NCBI GenBank assembly: GCA_023091735.1
Contig: JALKBU010000012.1
Coordinates: 80,987 to 144,986, forward strand
Reading direction: 5' to 3'
Length of the DNA: 64,000 bases
From: Trichomonas tenax
Lineage: Eukaryota; Parabasalia; Trichomonadida; Trichomonadidae
Position numbers and translations under genes: made by a program. Of this stretch, positions 1-10,349 are shown piece by piece. Under the pieces are notes generated by a model. It worked only from the letters and a program-made list of their open reading frames with translations, had not been told where the DNA came from and searched no databases. Position 1 is the stretch's first letter. Every line of letters starts with the position of its first letter.

Positions 1-446
1 TTGAGAACAATACATCAACAGAAGATTTAGGTCTTTGTTTATCATATTCCAATGGAAATACTCACGAAATGTCAAAATGTAACATTATCACACAGAAATG
101 CGGAAGTGGAGGTTTTAATTTTGGTGTTATTTGTGTTTCTGGTTCAGCAACAATTGACTCATGTTTTATTAAAGATAACAGTCAACCTAATAATGTTCTG
201 TTTTCTGTACTCAGTGGCGGAAAAGGCCTTTTCATCACAAATTCATACATCAATCCAGAATCATATTCTTACTCAGGAACACCGCCATCAATCATTAATT
301 CAAATCCAATCAGCAACGAAATCACTTTTTCCTATTTTACAACAGCGAATTGCTACATCACGAAATTCTTTTCACCTATCGACATTACAAAAAAATTAAA
401 ATACAATTCAAAAGGTTTTGCTGCAACACAATCAGTCCTTTGTTGA
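1..446 (+). CDS. Surface-type beta-helix-like protein, copy A (5' end cut by window edge)
   Basis: The open frame already runs at base 3 and ends with TGA at 444-446, so only the last ~147 residues are present. They are rich in Asn, Ser, Cys and Ile with short repeated turns (for example SGSATIDSCFIKDN), the look of right-handed beta-helix or Pmp-like repeats common in trichomonad surface protein families. The fragment is nearly identical to copy B (26166-27020, opposite strand) up to the last ~35 residues, where the two differ before both ending in AATQSV-[LI]-C. A degenerate copy C lies at 41.25-42.3 kb. No C-terminal membrane segment is visible, so the product may be secreted or peripheral. 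The stop lies only 26 bp from the stop of the convergent neighbour. The function is unknown; the family assignment is by internal comparison. Confidence 0.65.
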   Translation, partial: ENNTSTEDLGLCLSYSNGNTHEMSKCNIITQKCGSGGFNFGVICVSGSATIDSCFIKDNSQPNNVLFSVLSGGKGLFITNSYINPESYSYSGTPPSIINSNPISNEITFSYFTTANCYITKFFSPIDITKKLKYNSKGFAATQSVLC

Positions 447-472
447 TTTTTATCTTTAATAAAAATTAACTT

Positions 473-3400
473 TTAGTTTTTCTTCGATTCAAGTGCAACA
501 ATTGCTTTGAGTGCAGCAACACGAACGTCAGGGGATTCGTCAGTTGATGCCTCGATTACAGCATCAACGGCACCATTGGCGTTCGCAGCAGCAGCGAAAT
601 ACAAAGCAACAGACTTCACTCTCGGGTCGGAACTTCTTGCAGCCACAATTAATGACTTCGCAGCTTCTTCAGGAACTTTCGAATCAGCGACTGCGGATGG
701 AGCGACGGCATCAGCGAATTCAGTGGGTGACATGTTAGAAATCGAAGGTTCTGTATATGCGAGTTTCCTTGCAATCTGTGAAACAGTCCTCATTGCGACG
801 TCTCTGTCTGTTGCGAAGATGTGAACAAGTGCCAGTGGATAAATCGCTGCGAGGATATCGAGTGCCTCCTTTTCGCACATCAAAGCGTTTGTTAGTGAGA
901 GTGCTGAAATGATTTTGAGCTCAGTCTCCATCGATGCGTGCAAGCAAAGCATCTCTCTCACGTATTTGAGGATATCGATGCCGACATTCTTCAGCTGCGA
1001 TTCTGCCATCAATTCACTTGCAGATAGAAGGAGTGCAGCAATGTCTGCTTCGTCCTTGACATAGAGGCACATCTTGACAACTCTCTCGAAGTTCACTGAT
1101 CGCTTTGATGATGGTGCTCTCTGCAAGTTGATCAATGCATCGACAGCATTCTGTATCGTGTCCTTGTTGTGTGTCGATATGATCTTCTCCAGACCGTCGA
1201 TCGCCTTCTCGCATGAGTCTTCGTACTGGAGAAGCGCAGACAAGCAGGCGCAAGAGACAATTGTGTACTCTCTGTCGTAGAGTCTGTCCTTCGTTGCGAG
1301 ATCGAGCAATGTGTTCCTGTCAACTCTCTGCTTCTCGAGGAATGCGACGAATGTGTCGAAGTCTGTTTCGCCCTTTGGTGTAACCTCTGTGAGGACGATC
1401 TTCCTTGACATCTCTTCGACCTTCGGCGTTGTCTGTAAGAGTTTGTTCTTCATGACAAGAGTTGCGAATATTCCTCTCTCACGGTCGACTTCGAATCGAA
1501 GATCTCCGTTCTCTGCTGAGTCGTAAACAATTCTGAATGAAACTTCACCCTTCGATTCTCCTTCGAGCATTCCGCTGATGAGAACCTGCGTGACTGTTCT
1601 CGAAAGCTCTCTTCTTGATATGAATCCGCTGAACAAGTTCGACAGCCTCCTCGAATATGGGACTGAGAGCGCTGTGTCAATTGTGAGTTCCGCATTCGTG
1701 TTGATGAGAGAAACGAAAGCATCTTTGATGTCCATTCCGGATGCGAAGCATATTGTGTAGTACTTCGCTGCCTCTTTGATGTTGGAGAGGAGCTTCTCGT
1801 TCTTCGACATAACCTTGAGGACTTCGCAGGCAGTTGTCTGATACTGGAATGGACAGTTAGAGCTGAACTGTCCGAATGCTTCAAATACCGAAGGAATGTC
1901 ATTTGAAAGAACTCCGTCAGAGAGTGTCTCTGCGTTCACTTCGCTGTTATCGAATCCACTGAGTTTGTTGAGGAGCTTTGATGCAACCGATTTCGCGAAT
2001 TCGTTGATTGTCGTCATGTAAACAACACCATAGAACGCTGCAAGCTTCATCAGTTGCTTTACGTCAAGATCGCCAATGTTCTCGACAACTTTGAGCATTG
2101 CCTGGAGAACTGAATCCTGGAGATCACCGAAGATGAACTTTGTCATCATATCGTGGTAGTTCATTGTGAGCGATGCATCTTTCTTCGTTGATGCTGCAGC
2201 GATGTTTGCTATCTGCATGATGACACTCGCCGTGTCTGTAGACTTCCAGTTACTCTTCACTTGAGAGAGAATCTCTGAGATGATGCTGAAATCGCCGATG
2301 AATTTGTCATCAAGACAGAATGCCGCTGCAATTCCCTCAACAGCAGCTACGACATTGGCGACATCTGCATCTTTAAGTCCACCGAGCGAAAAGCTGGCGA
2401 ACTTCCTCTGATCGATCTTCACGTTGTTGAATTTGAGAACTCTTATGAGTGCAGACGCGAAGAAACGAAGCTTCGCGAGTCTCGGGAGTGAATCGAGAGA
2501 TATGAATCTCTGCTCTGCTGTGAATGTAATGTTGTCCAAATTCATCGATTCTGGTGCCTTCGTGAGAAGCTCTGAGATGCAAAGGACGACGCCTGAGATA
2601 GGAAGTCCTGTTTCGTTCTTCTTAACCCAGAACTTGTACTTGTTGTCTGCATTGGACACCAAAATGTCAGTCTGCGTCTTAGTGAACTTGTATGCGAAGT
2701 CTGGCAAAAATATCGATGAGAGTCCGATGAATGATGCGATCGATGCAACTTCTGTCAAATCTGACCTCTCGAACTTCGACATGATGAGTGTTAACAAGGA
2801 ATCCGCCTTCGTCCTGCAGTACTCTGAGCGCATGAGATGTCCGCAGAAGATTGCGAAGCCTCCACGAAGTGCTGACCTTATGTTTGGTGGCAATACAGCT
2901 TTGTCTCCACCATAGTGAATGTATCCTTCGAAGTACTTCTGTGTGAACGAGAGGAGGTCGAAGTGATACTCCTGTGTCGGATTGTTGTCGAGGACGACAT
3001 CTGTGAGTTCATCAACGCGTGATACTTTGCAGCCCGTCAGAGATAAAACGAGTTGCTTGATGTGCGATTTAGTTTCGACAGAAAGGAGCTCTGAGTAGTA
3101 AAAGCTCATTAAGAGTGCAACTAACTGGATTGGCTTAATCCTAATAGGATCGAGACCTTCTTCGTGATTCTGGATTGTGTTGATGTGGATTGAAGCGATT
3201 TCGATTAATGTTGGAGAAGAGAAGAAATACATTGGATTATTGATGTAGTCGAAGATCAACGGATAAAGTATTTTGTACGATGAAACAGACTGCCTCGCTG
3301 TTGCAATAAGAGACAGAATTGTTCCACGTGTGTTCTGTTGATCATTGCTGATGAAAGTGATGACATTCTTGAGGACATCGTTGAGCTTTGGAACTTTGGA

Positions 3401-4603
3401 GTCGCACTTACGGATGAGTGTCGAGAAGCAGTTGCAGTACATCTCCTTCTGGTCTGGCTTAAGGGAAACAAACTTAACATTAGCAATAGCTTCGACTAAC
3501 TTTCCAACATATGGTGTTGTCGCGAGAGATGAACAAAAGTAGTTCAAAATGAAGAAAGCGGACTGATGAGGGAGCTTCGATAGTGTTGTCTCGAGTGCAT
3601 AGCCAGGATATAATAATTGAATCGTGGAGAGTGCTCCGACAGCTTCGTTAAGTGATTTCATGATGAGTCCATCGTTTTGCATGTTTTGATACTCGGAGTT
3701 AATAAATTCGAACAAATATTTCGAAAGTTGCTGTGTTTGGACTGGTGGAAGTTCCCTTGACTTCTCTATTGTAGATATGAACGAGCTTACGCTGCTTGTC
3801 GCGTGAACGCGCATGTTTTTGTTGCTGATAGCATCAGTGAACATATTTAAGAACTTATCTGCGCGTTTTTTGACTTCTACTTCACCTGCTACGATTGCAC
3901 AGCTTCCAACTGTCGATAAAATCTTTTTCTGTATCTCACCAATAGATGATTTGTACCATAAAGACGCCATTTGTTCAAGAATTTCGCCCATGCAAACGGA
4001 AATGCAGCATCCCGAAGAATATTGGATTGTTGGCGTCAAATTTACTGCTATTTGAACGAATAAATTACAAATTGACTCACGTGTCAGTTCATCTGTAATT
4101 TTTGCTGATTTTTGGCAAAATTGTATAAAAAGATTTGTTGGCTGGTTGCCATTGATGACGAAGGCCATTTCTCCGGTGCGCATTCTCTTCAACAAAAACT
4201 CTGAAAGTGGCAAAGTTACGTTAATGTCGTGAAATTCGTTTAAAACGCTCTGAGCACTGCGGTCAGCGAAGTTGCAGAGGATTTCTTGGCAAATTTCCGA
4301 GATTTCTCCTTCAATTTGAGGTGTAGAAATTAACAATGTGATAATTGTCGGCGATATGTTGCGAATAAGGTCCGATTCAGGACTATATTTCGTAATTTCT
4401 CGAATACATTTCAACATTTCAGCGCGATTTACTGGCATTGATTGTGAAAAAGTGTTCAAATTTTGAATAATAATCCTGCAGACTTTAGATGCGGCCGGTT
4501 TTCCCATCTCAATTAATGCATCAGATGCATATCTGACAACATCTGGCGATGGATCGCTCAGAAGTTTGACAACTGAGGAAATTAAAGCTGTAAAATCAGT
4601 CAT
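473..4603 (-). CDS. Large HEAT-repeat protein, MROH (maestro)-like
   Basis: This is a 1376-residue single-exon ORF with a clean ATG at 4601-4603. The protein is almost entirely helical, with HEAT/ARM-type pairs throughout. The N-terminus (residues 10-35, LLSDPSPDVVRYASDALIEMG) and the C-terminus (SPDVRVAALKAIVALE) are typical HEAT units. The arrangement of the first ~550 residues resembles maestro heat-like repeat proteins (MROH1, roughly 1640 aa in animals), which bind membranes or lysosomes. No catalytic motif, signal peptide or membrane span is seen. Codon use is GC-rich at third positions over the central part, as in well-expressed genes of this window. An Inr-like TCAAATTTCA directly precedes the ATG. 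Alternatives are another HEAT scaffold such as a clathrin-adaptor-like or importin-like protein; MROH is a pattern-based guess. Confidence 0.8.
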   Translation of the reverse strand: MTDFTALISSVVKLLSDPSPDVVRYASDALIEMGKPAASKVCRIIIQNLNTFSQSMPVNRAEMLKCIREITKYSPESDLIRNISPTIITLLISTPQIEGEISEICQEILCNFADRSAQSVLNEFHDINVTLPLSEFLLKRMRTGEMAFVINGNQPTNLFIQFCQKSAKITDELTRESICNLFVQIAVNLTPTIQYSSGCCISVCMGEILEQMASLWYKSSIGEIQKKILSTVGSCAIVAGEVEVKKRADKFLNMFTDAISNKNMRVHATSSVSSFISTIEKSRELPPVQTQQLSKYLFEFINSEYQNMQNDGLIMKSLNEAVGALSTIQLLYPGYALETTLSKLPHQSAFFILNYFCSSLATTPYVGKLVEAIANVKFVSLKPDQKEMYCNCFSTLIRKCDSKVPKLNDVLKNVITFISNDQQNTRGTILSLIATARQSVSSYKILYPLIFDYINNPMYFFSSPTLIEIASIHINTIQNHEEGLDPIRIKPIQLVALLMSFYYSELLSVETKSHIKQLVLSLTGCKVSRVDELTDVVLDNNPTQEYHFDLLSFTQKYFEGYIHYGGDKAVLPPNIRSALRGGFAIFCGHLMRSEYCRTKADSLLTLIMSKFERSDLTEVASIASFIGLSSIFLPDFAYKFTKTQTDILVSNADNKYKFWVKKNETGLPISGVVLCISELLTKAPESMNLDNITFTAEQRFISLDSLPRLAKLRFFASALIRVLKFNNVKIDQRKFASFSLGGLKDADVANVVAAVEGIAAAFCLDDKFIGDFSIISEILSQVKSNWKSTDTASVIMQIANIAAASTKKDASLTMNYHDMMTKFIFGDLQDSVLQAMLKVVENIGDLDVKQLMKLAAFYGVVYMTTINEFAKSVASKLLNKLSGFDNSEVNAETLSDGVLSNDIPSVFEAFGQFSSNCPFQYQTTACEVLKVMSKNEKLLSNIKEAAKYYTICFASGMDIKDAFVSLINTNAELTIDTALSVPYSRRLSNLFSGFISRRELSRTVTQVLISGMLEGESKGEVSFRIVYDSAENGDLRFEVDRERGIFATLVMKNKLLQTTPKVEEMSRKIVLTEVTPKGETDFDTFVAFLEKQRVDRNTLLDLATKDRLYDREYTIVSCACLSALLQYEDSCEKAIDGLEKIISTHNKDTIQNAVDALINLQRAPSSKRSVNFERVVKMCLYVKDEADIAALLLSASELMAESQLKNVGIDILKYVREMLCLHASMETELKIISALSLTNALMCEKEALDILAAIYPLALVHIFATDRDVAMRTVSQIARKLAYTEPSISNMSPTEFADAVAPSAVADSKVPEEAAKSLIVAARSSDPRVKSVALYFAAAANANGAVDAVIEASTDESPDVRVAALKAIVALESKKN

Positions 4604-7011
4604 TGAAATTTGATGTCACGTTTATCACTTCACTGAATCTTTTTATTTCATTATCTCTTCATTTCCTCACCATTTTAAAATGATACCTATATTGCAAATA
4701 TCTTTTCTGATAATGGCAGATAGTTTTTATGATTTGGGTCATCTTCTGTTTCTGCTAAAAGGCTGTGACCCTCTTAACCTTATTTTTAAAAAGACTTTTT
4801 GGGCTAATAAAATGCTTCTTATAATTAATTGGATTATATTAATATTTTAACACAATGATATAGTCAGCGACAACATAGAGCTAAATATTATTATACATAT
4901 AGTTAGGTATGGATCTCATTTTTGTTGAAAATATATTCAACTTGCACAAAAAAAAAAAAAATCGAATTTTACCCAAACTTTAAAGTAATCATGCAATTTA
5001 TATCATGTAATATATGTTATGATATTTCATTTAATTATCACATATGAAAAAAAATTGTCAGTTGCTATTTTTATAACTTTGAAATATTGGCAAGCCAATA
5101 GCCCAAAATTAAGATACTTGATTACCATGGCTTGGCTAACATAACTTCTCGAGATACATTTTGATTTTCAAAACTGCAGCCAATAAAATGGTATTTGATC
5201 CTAATGTTTTTTTTTATTTTTGAGTATGCAGTTACCGTATTCGTTATCAACATCCATTTTAATATTAGTTTCGAAAAGATAATTTATTCAACATAATCAA
5301 ACAGTGATTCTGCTTCAATTTATACAGTCATGGATGGACACTTATACTGAAAGTTATTAAAGTTCCCTGAGATATATCGAAGTTCGCCATAAAAATTAAA
5401 AAAAAAATATGTCAAAAAATTTAACGTCTTTGTCAAATTTAATCAAATATGATAAATGATAATTAAAAATCAGAATAAGTAACTGCAGCATACAGATAGT
5501 TGAAATAAATTTGGCTTTTAAATCAAAATTAACTAAATTCGTTTGAAACTGATTAATTCAATGAAAAAAAAAAAATCAAAGATTGTTGCGTACCGAAAGT
5601 TGTCACGAAAAGCGACTTTTATTTGACATGTAAATATAATTATTTGACAAATAAATATTTACGTGGCATGTGATTATAAATGATTATTGGAAGAATGATA
5701 TCCTATATTTGTTTAAATTTCCTTTGAAAAGAAAAATTAAATGCTTGATTGGGACTGGTAGCCAAAATGCTAGCAATCCAGTCCACAGTTCTTCCTTTCA
5801 GACTCTATTTTCGAAATAATCAGCGATTTACTCTACAGAATGCTTCTGAAAGGAAGAACTATGGACCGGATTGCTAGCACCTTGGCTACCAGTCCCAATC
5901 AAGCATTTAATTTTGCTCTTCAGAGGCATTCTGAAGTGGAAATCTTTGATTTCTTAATGATGGCGTATGAAAGGAAGATCTGTGAATTTAGCTACTAACA
6001 TGCTTGGTACCTGTGTCAATGTAGTCCACAGTTCTTACCGTCAGACGCGATTTTGAAATAAAACTAATATATAATTTGAATGATTATAAGACTTTACATG
6101 TCAAAAATATTAATATTTTGACAAATAAAATTAGAGATTCCGACAACTTTACATGTCAGATAATATCACGGAAAAGTGACAACTTTCGGTACGTGACATT
6201 GGCTAAGCATTCAAAGTGAAATATAGTCGTAATTCTCATTTATTTTTTATACTAGCTAAAAAATAAAATTAAATGATAAATCATATACTACTTAATACAG
6301 CAATATGCATATCATATGGAAAAGCATGAAATCAAATGTAATTTTAATTGATTGAATTGAAAAATTTCATTTGATGATTAACTCTTACTCATTTTAATAC
6401 ATTAAATCCTGCATATAACTATTTTGCAAATGAATGATTGTTTCACCGAGCACATATGTAGTTATGTTTAGAAAGAACAAATACAATTACATCGAGAATC
6501 GAACACTCGACTAATATGTAAAAAAAGCACTTTTCCCATTAGACTAATTTGACATGTAAATTTTCAAATTACAAATTTTTATTTAATCAAATTCCAAAAT
6601 TATGATCTCCATAACTTAAGTTAGTAGAGCTTAGATATTTTAATATGAGCATCTACACTACCACCTGTGTCTACCATTAAAGTTACAAGGAAATTGACTC
6701 TGGGAAAGGGAGTGATACAGCCTTTTTCTGCTATCATTTTGAAACTTTACAATATCTATATATTAAATATAAAACCTATGGACTTATTATTGCATGTATG
6801 ATTAAAATCAAAAAAGAAAATGCTATATCAATTGTTTTATGGATTTGGAAACATGAACAATGAATTAAAATCCAATCAATATAAACAAAAATCACTGTTC
6901 TTTATGTTGATATCTTTTGGGTTAAGAATTGGCAACTATATAATGAAAATTGATGTAATTTTCAGTATATATGATATTTGAAGCCAAATGCATTATAATA
7001 TGTTTCTATAA
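4604..7011. other. Non-coding AT-rich spacer (2.4 kb)
   Basis: No credible ORF on either strand. The spacer holds the nested inverted-repeat element at 5589-6193 and a degenerate tRNA-like sequence at about 6485-6560 on the minus strand. Several copies of the TGACATGTAAAT-type motif occur, for example near 5623, 6093, 6153 and 6551. The rest is simple AT-rich sequence. Confidence 0.7.
5589..6193. repeat. Nested inverted-repeat element (MITE-like), 18-bp terminal repeats
   Basis: The outer ends are a perfect 18-bp inverted repeat: CGTACCGAAAGTTGTCAC at 5589-5606, with its reverse complement at 6176-6193. Inside lies a long palindrome with arms 5721-5802 and 5845-5926 (82 bp each, roughly 90% identical by eye) around a 42-bp spacer. 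A third, decayed palindrome with related sequence follows at about 5968-6043. The TGACATGTAAA-type motif sits just inside both outer ends. No ORF is present, so the element would be non-autonomous. No clear target-site duplication was found. Confidence 0.75.
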
Positions 7012-8205
7012 ATGCAGTTTATTATAATTTCAAAGATTTCATTGCTCAGTTTTATTTTAATAATGAGAAATGAAAAGATGAAGGAAAGACAGTCACTTTT
7101 TAGATTAATTTCCAAAATTTTCTTCTCTTTATTATTTCTCATAGGAAGCGAAATCAATCTCGACGAGCCAATTCTCAAAAGAATCGCAAACACCGACAAT
7201 TGGCCGCCTCTGAAGGTATACATATACCCGAGATCGATTTTCCCGAAGAAATTATATCAAAATTATTCATATCCTTATTATAAATCAGAAGAAATGGTCA
7301 TTGACGCAATAATGAACTCTAAAGTTTACACTTCGAGGCCTGAAGAGGCTGATTTGTTCTTAGTTCCGATTCCGTTATCTGGAATGACTCATAAACACTT
7401 CGCAGATCTTCACTTCTTCCTGCAAGAGAAACACAAGAAATACTATTCGCGATACGGTGGCTGTGATCACATTTTCATCCATGGCCTCCCTGCAAATAAC
7501 GAAACTGCAGTTACATCACAGGAATTTGCAAGTTTAACGCCACATTTTTTGACATCTAACTACATTGTATCGGATGACCATATAAATACATGGAAACAAG
7601 CGAAAAATATTATATTGCCTTTAACTCCACAAACAACATATAAAAAGACATCCAAAGGCAAAAGGATGCAAATAGCTTTCAATGCGGATACAACAAATTG
7701 TACTTCTTACAACAAAGAACTTCGAGAATCAATTAAACGCGATGTAAAGAAATCAAAACACATTGTAGTTGCTAAAACACATACAGAAATGCTTTCACTT
7801 ATTGAAGAATCAGCATTTTCAATTGTTACTCCTTGCGAAAACGAAGTTGCTCAAAATTATTATGATGCAATAAATTCTTTATCGATTCCGATTGTTATAA
7901 GTGATACAATGAGATTCCCATTTGAAGATGAATTGATTGACTACAAAGATTTTATTCTGCAGTTCCCAGAAAAATATGCGAAAGAAGTTTTAAACGTTCT
8001 TCCTCAGATGCAAGAATATCATAAACAGATGGTTACAGACATGAAGAGCGCTAGAAAGTTATGCAAAATGAATAAAGACAATGGCAGCTATGCTTGGGCA
8101 TTGTCATGGTCTTTGTACATGAAATATCTCGCATGGCTTCCAATCAGAAGAAATAAGCTTCTTGATGATAATCTCAAGAACCCATTAATATACGATGCAA
8201 TGTAA
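7012..8205 (+). CDS. Exostosin-family glycosyltransferase (GT47-like), type II membrane protein
   Basis: The ORF is 397 residues. The motif KVYIYP near residue 68, the EEADLFLVP segment (PxxADxFxxP type, around residue 113) and the C-terminal block FSIVTPCENEVAQNYYDAINSLSIPIVISD match the exostosin/GT47 domain, in which the conserved PxG.....R/E..D region binds the sugar nucleotide. Family members add sugars to secretory glycans in the Golgi. A hydrophobic stretch at residues 31-46, preceded by basic residues, fits a type II signal anchor. The best start may be the second or third ATG (7063 or 7078), because those leave the anchor correctly placed; the first start adds another hydrophobic run. 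The protein is short for an animal EXT but normal for protist and plant GT47 enzymes. The donor and acceptor are unknown. Confidence 0.8.
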   Translation: MQFIIISKISLLSFILIMRNEKMKERQSLFRLISKIFFSLLFLIGSEINLDEPILKRIANTDNWPPLKVYIYPRSIFPKKLYQNYSYPYYKSEEMVIDAIMNSKVYTSRPEEADLFLVPIPLSGMTHKHFADLHFFLQEKHKKYYSRYGGCDHIFIHGLPANNETAVTSQEFASLTPHFLTSNYIVSDDHINTWKQAKNIILPLTPQTTYKKTSKGKRMQIAFNADTTNCTSYNKELRESIKRDVKKSKHIVVAKTHTEMLSLIEESAFSIVTPCENEVAQNYYDAINSLSIPIVISDTMRFPFEDELIDYKDFILQFPEKYAKEVLNVLPQMQEYHKQMVTDMKSARKLCKMNKDNGSYAWALSWSLYMKYLAWLPIRRNKLLDDNLKNPLIYDAM

Positions 8206-8418
8206 TTTTATGTTATTTTTAGTAAATCATTTAATAGAGTTGTATTTATTTTTAATATATCATTATTTTTCTATATACCAATCATAATGATTCTATATAA
8301 GTTTCTGATTATACTACAAAACAGAAAATATAATGAAAAAAGAGGTTTGATGAGTTTTATGTTTTTGACATGTAAATAATTATGACATTGTAAAATAATT
8401 TACAAATCAAATTGTTTA

Positions 8419-8787
8419 ATGAGTAAAAAAAGAACGATTTACCCTCCAGAAATGTTCTCAGAGGAAAAATACAATACCAGCATTGACCAGAAAATACTAA
8501 GCAATGATAAATTCAAGTTCTGGAGTACCATTGCCAATAAGAAGAAAGTTACTGGTGAAGGTATTTTTGTTTATTTCGTGCTACCAGATAAAACAGTAAT
8601 TTATCAGTGGTTTCTGAAGCAAAGTCCGGCACAAGAACTGTATGATTTTGTCCGATATTTCATTAATGATAAACATTTCGTTTTACAAAACGCATTTGGT
8701 CGAGAAGTAACAAGCAGTCAAAATATATCCGGTCTTCAGATGACAGATAATGGTTCAAGAATTCGAATTAACGTTATATTCAAATAA
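8419..8787 (+). CDS. Small protein with UBX-like C-terminal domain
   Basis: The protein has 122 residues. Residues 48-120 (IFVYFVLPDKTVIYQWF..., SPAQELYDFVRYF, FVLQNAFGREV) follow the beta-grasp pattern of a UBX domain: LPDGS-type turn, S-P/x-LYDFV helix, then F-L-x-x-x-F-P/G-R. UBX domains dock adaptors on p97/Cdc48. The usual FPR loop reads FGR here, so p97 binding is uncertain. Residues 1-45 are a charged lead with no recognisable domain. A TGACATGTAAAT motif lies about 50 bp upstream of the ATG, as at several other genes here. It could instead be another ubiquitin-fold protein. Confidence 0.55.
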   Translation: MSKKRTIYPPEMFSEEKYNTSIDQKILSNDKFKFWSTIANKKKVTGEGIFVYFVLPDKTVIYQWFLKQSPAQELYDFVRYFINDKHFVLQNAFGREVTSSQNISGLQMTDNGSRIRINVIFK

Positions 8788-9107
8788 TTATTGAAATGTC
8801 GCCAAAATCACATTTTTAATACTATGAATGCATTTAACTCTATCATTGTATGAATTAACAATGTTTAATTGCCTTCAAAAACGATTTTGAACAGAAAAAT
8901 ATCTGAAATTTACCACAATACATGTCGAAATTCATTAACAATTGCCAAAGTGGTATAAGAAAAGCGATTTTAATATATTAAATTATGATTTAGATTCCAA
9001 ATTATATTTTGATTGAATGCAATTTAATATGACATTGTTAAATGTAGGCAAACAAACTATAAACATTTAGAGAAAACAAATAAAACTAAATAATATACAA
9101 ACATCCT

Positions 9108-10349
9108 CTATGGATCATCTTTTTCAGTCGAAATCATTGTTCCTGGTAAAACATCAATCTTAAGCTTATCAACTGTAGATAAGACATTCTCATATGTCTT
9201 CTGAAGTTCACCGGTTGTTGGGTAAATAAGATCGTAATTAGATAACGCAATATTTCGCTTGCGAGAAGCTTCAATTTGATCAACAATTGGCTGAGAATTC
9301 AACAAGAAAGATTTCCACGAAACTTCATCCCATCCGTGTGGCCTTGAGTCAACAGCAACTTGTAGAGCTTCAAGAGGTGCTGCTATCGCAATTGCATCAC
9401 GAATCATTGAAACTTTCATTCTTCTTTCAGGACCACGGTGGTATTCTAAGTTTGGTCTGTAGTTGACTTCAATTACATGTGGATGAAGCTCTCTGTCGAG
9501 TAAAATATCAAATCCAAAAATTTGGAAACATCGTGAAACAAATGAAGGAGGACAATCACGCTCAACAGCGGTCTTCAGATAATGGTGTCCGGACATTAAA
9601 GTCAAAACAATTACGTTATCTATTTCAGCCCAAAGCTTTTTGATATCTGCGTGGCACTCACGCTCAAGCCTTGCAAATGTATGTGAAATCAATCTCGAAA
9701 TTTCTTCGAATTTTTGAAAATCAGGATTTTGCTTATTTAATGTAACATTTGTAATCTGTGAGAAAATCGAATGATGACCTGTGGCTTCTGAGCAGAATCT
9801 TGCAAGTCCATCTCGATAAATATAAATTTGAAGAGGTTCAACTGATGCAATTAAAGCGTAAACACGGAGATCGAATTTTGTATTATCGAGAATGAATGAA
9901 TCAACGTATTCCTGAGCGACTGACAATGTGTCATCAGGCGGATATTCGCTTCCTGGGTTCAAAATTGTAATTCCTTGGCCAAGTGAACCAGAATCGGGTT
10001 TAATAATCCATGAACACTTTTTGCGTTTAATTGCTCTTAAAAATGCCGAGTTTTTAAAAGGTAAAATATAAGATTTTGGATAAAAAGAATACAAAGTCGG
10101 GAAATATTCAGCAATTTGTTGAATACAGCGCGTCAGCGACGCCTTTCTGCATAGCACATGAGCGTATGGTATTCTATTAACGGATTGCCATGGATTTAAA
10201 CTTGAGAAATAATCGATGTCACGAATAGAATCTGTCCAGACGAGAACAGTGTTTGGATTTACCTCTCTGGTCAAAACGCCAAGCTCGTGTATCGCTTCTT
10301 TCACTGATTTAAAGCTGTTTGATGATGTTGAAATGCTGATGTTATGCAT
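9108..10349 (-). CDS. Tubulin-tyrosine-ligase-like (TTLL) glutamylase or related amino-acid ligase
   Basis: A 413-residue TTL-domain protein of the ATP-grasp fold. Visible signatures are WIIKPDSGSLGQGI (114-127, nucleotide loop), QEYVDSF (146-152), KFDLRVYAL (158-166), TNVTLNK (200-206), FGFDILLD (278-285) and EVNYRPN (294-300, metal and ATP binding). TTLL enzymes add glutamate or glycine to tubulin tails of axonemes and stable microtubules, which fits a flagellate with a large cytoskeleton. Two signature positions are unusual: the common KPxxxxxGxGI loop carries SGSLGQ, and the final EVNxxPS ends in RPN, so activity is likely but substrate type cannot be read. The ATG at 10347-10349 follows an Inr-like TCATTCATAAAC. 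Confidence 0.9.
   Translation of the reverse strand: MHNISISTSSNSFKSVKEAIHELGVLTREVNPNTVLVWTDSIRDIDYFSSLNPWQSVNRIPYAHVLCRKASLTRCIQQIAEYFPTLYSFYPKSYILPFKNSAFLRAIKRKKCSWIIKPDSGSLGQGITILNPGSEYPPDDTLSVAQEYVDSFILDNTKFDLRVYALIASVEPLQIYIYRDGLARFCSEATGHHSIFSQITNVTLNKQNPDFQKFEEISRLISHTFARLERECHADIKKLWAEIDNVIVLTLMSGHHYLKTAVERDCPPSFVSRCFQIFGFDILLDRELHPHVIEVNYRPNLEYHRGPERRMKVSMIRDAIAIAAPLEALQVAVDSRPHGWDEVSWKSFLLNSQPIVDQIEASRKRNIALSNYDLIYPTTGELQKTYENVLSTVDKLKIDVLPGTMISTEKDDP

Noticed and set aside
507..824. Plus-strand ORFs inside the HEAT-repeat gene
   Set aside because: Antisense shadows produced by the GC-ending codons of the real gene; the same applies within the PDI-like and aldolase genes.
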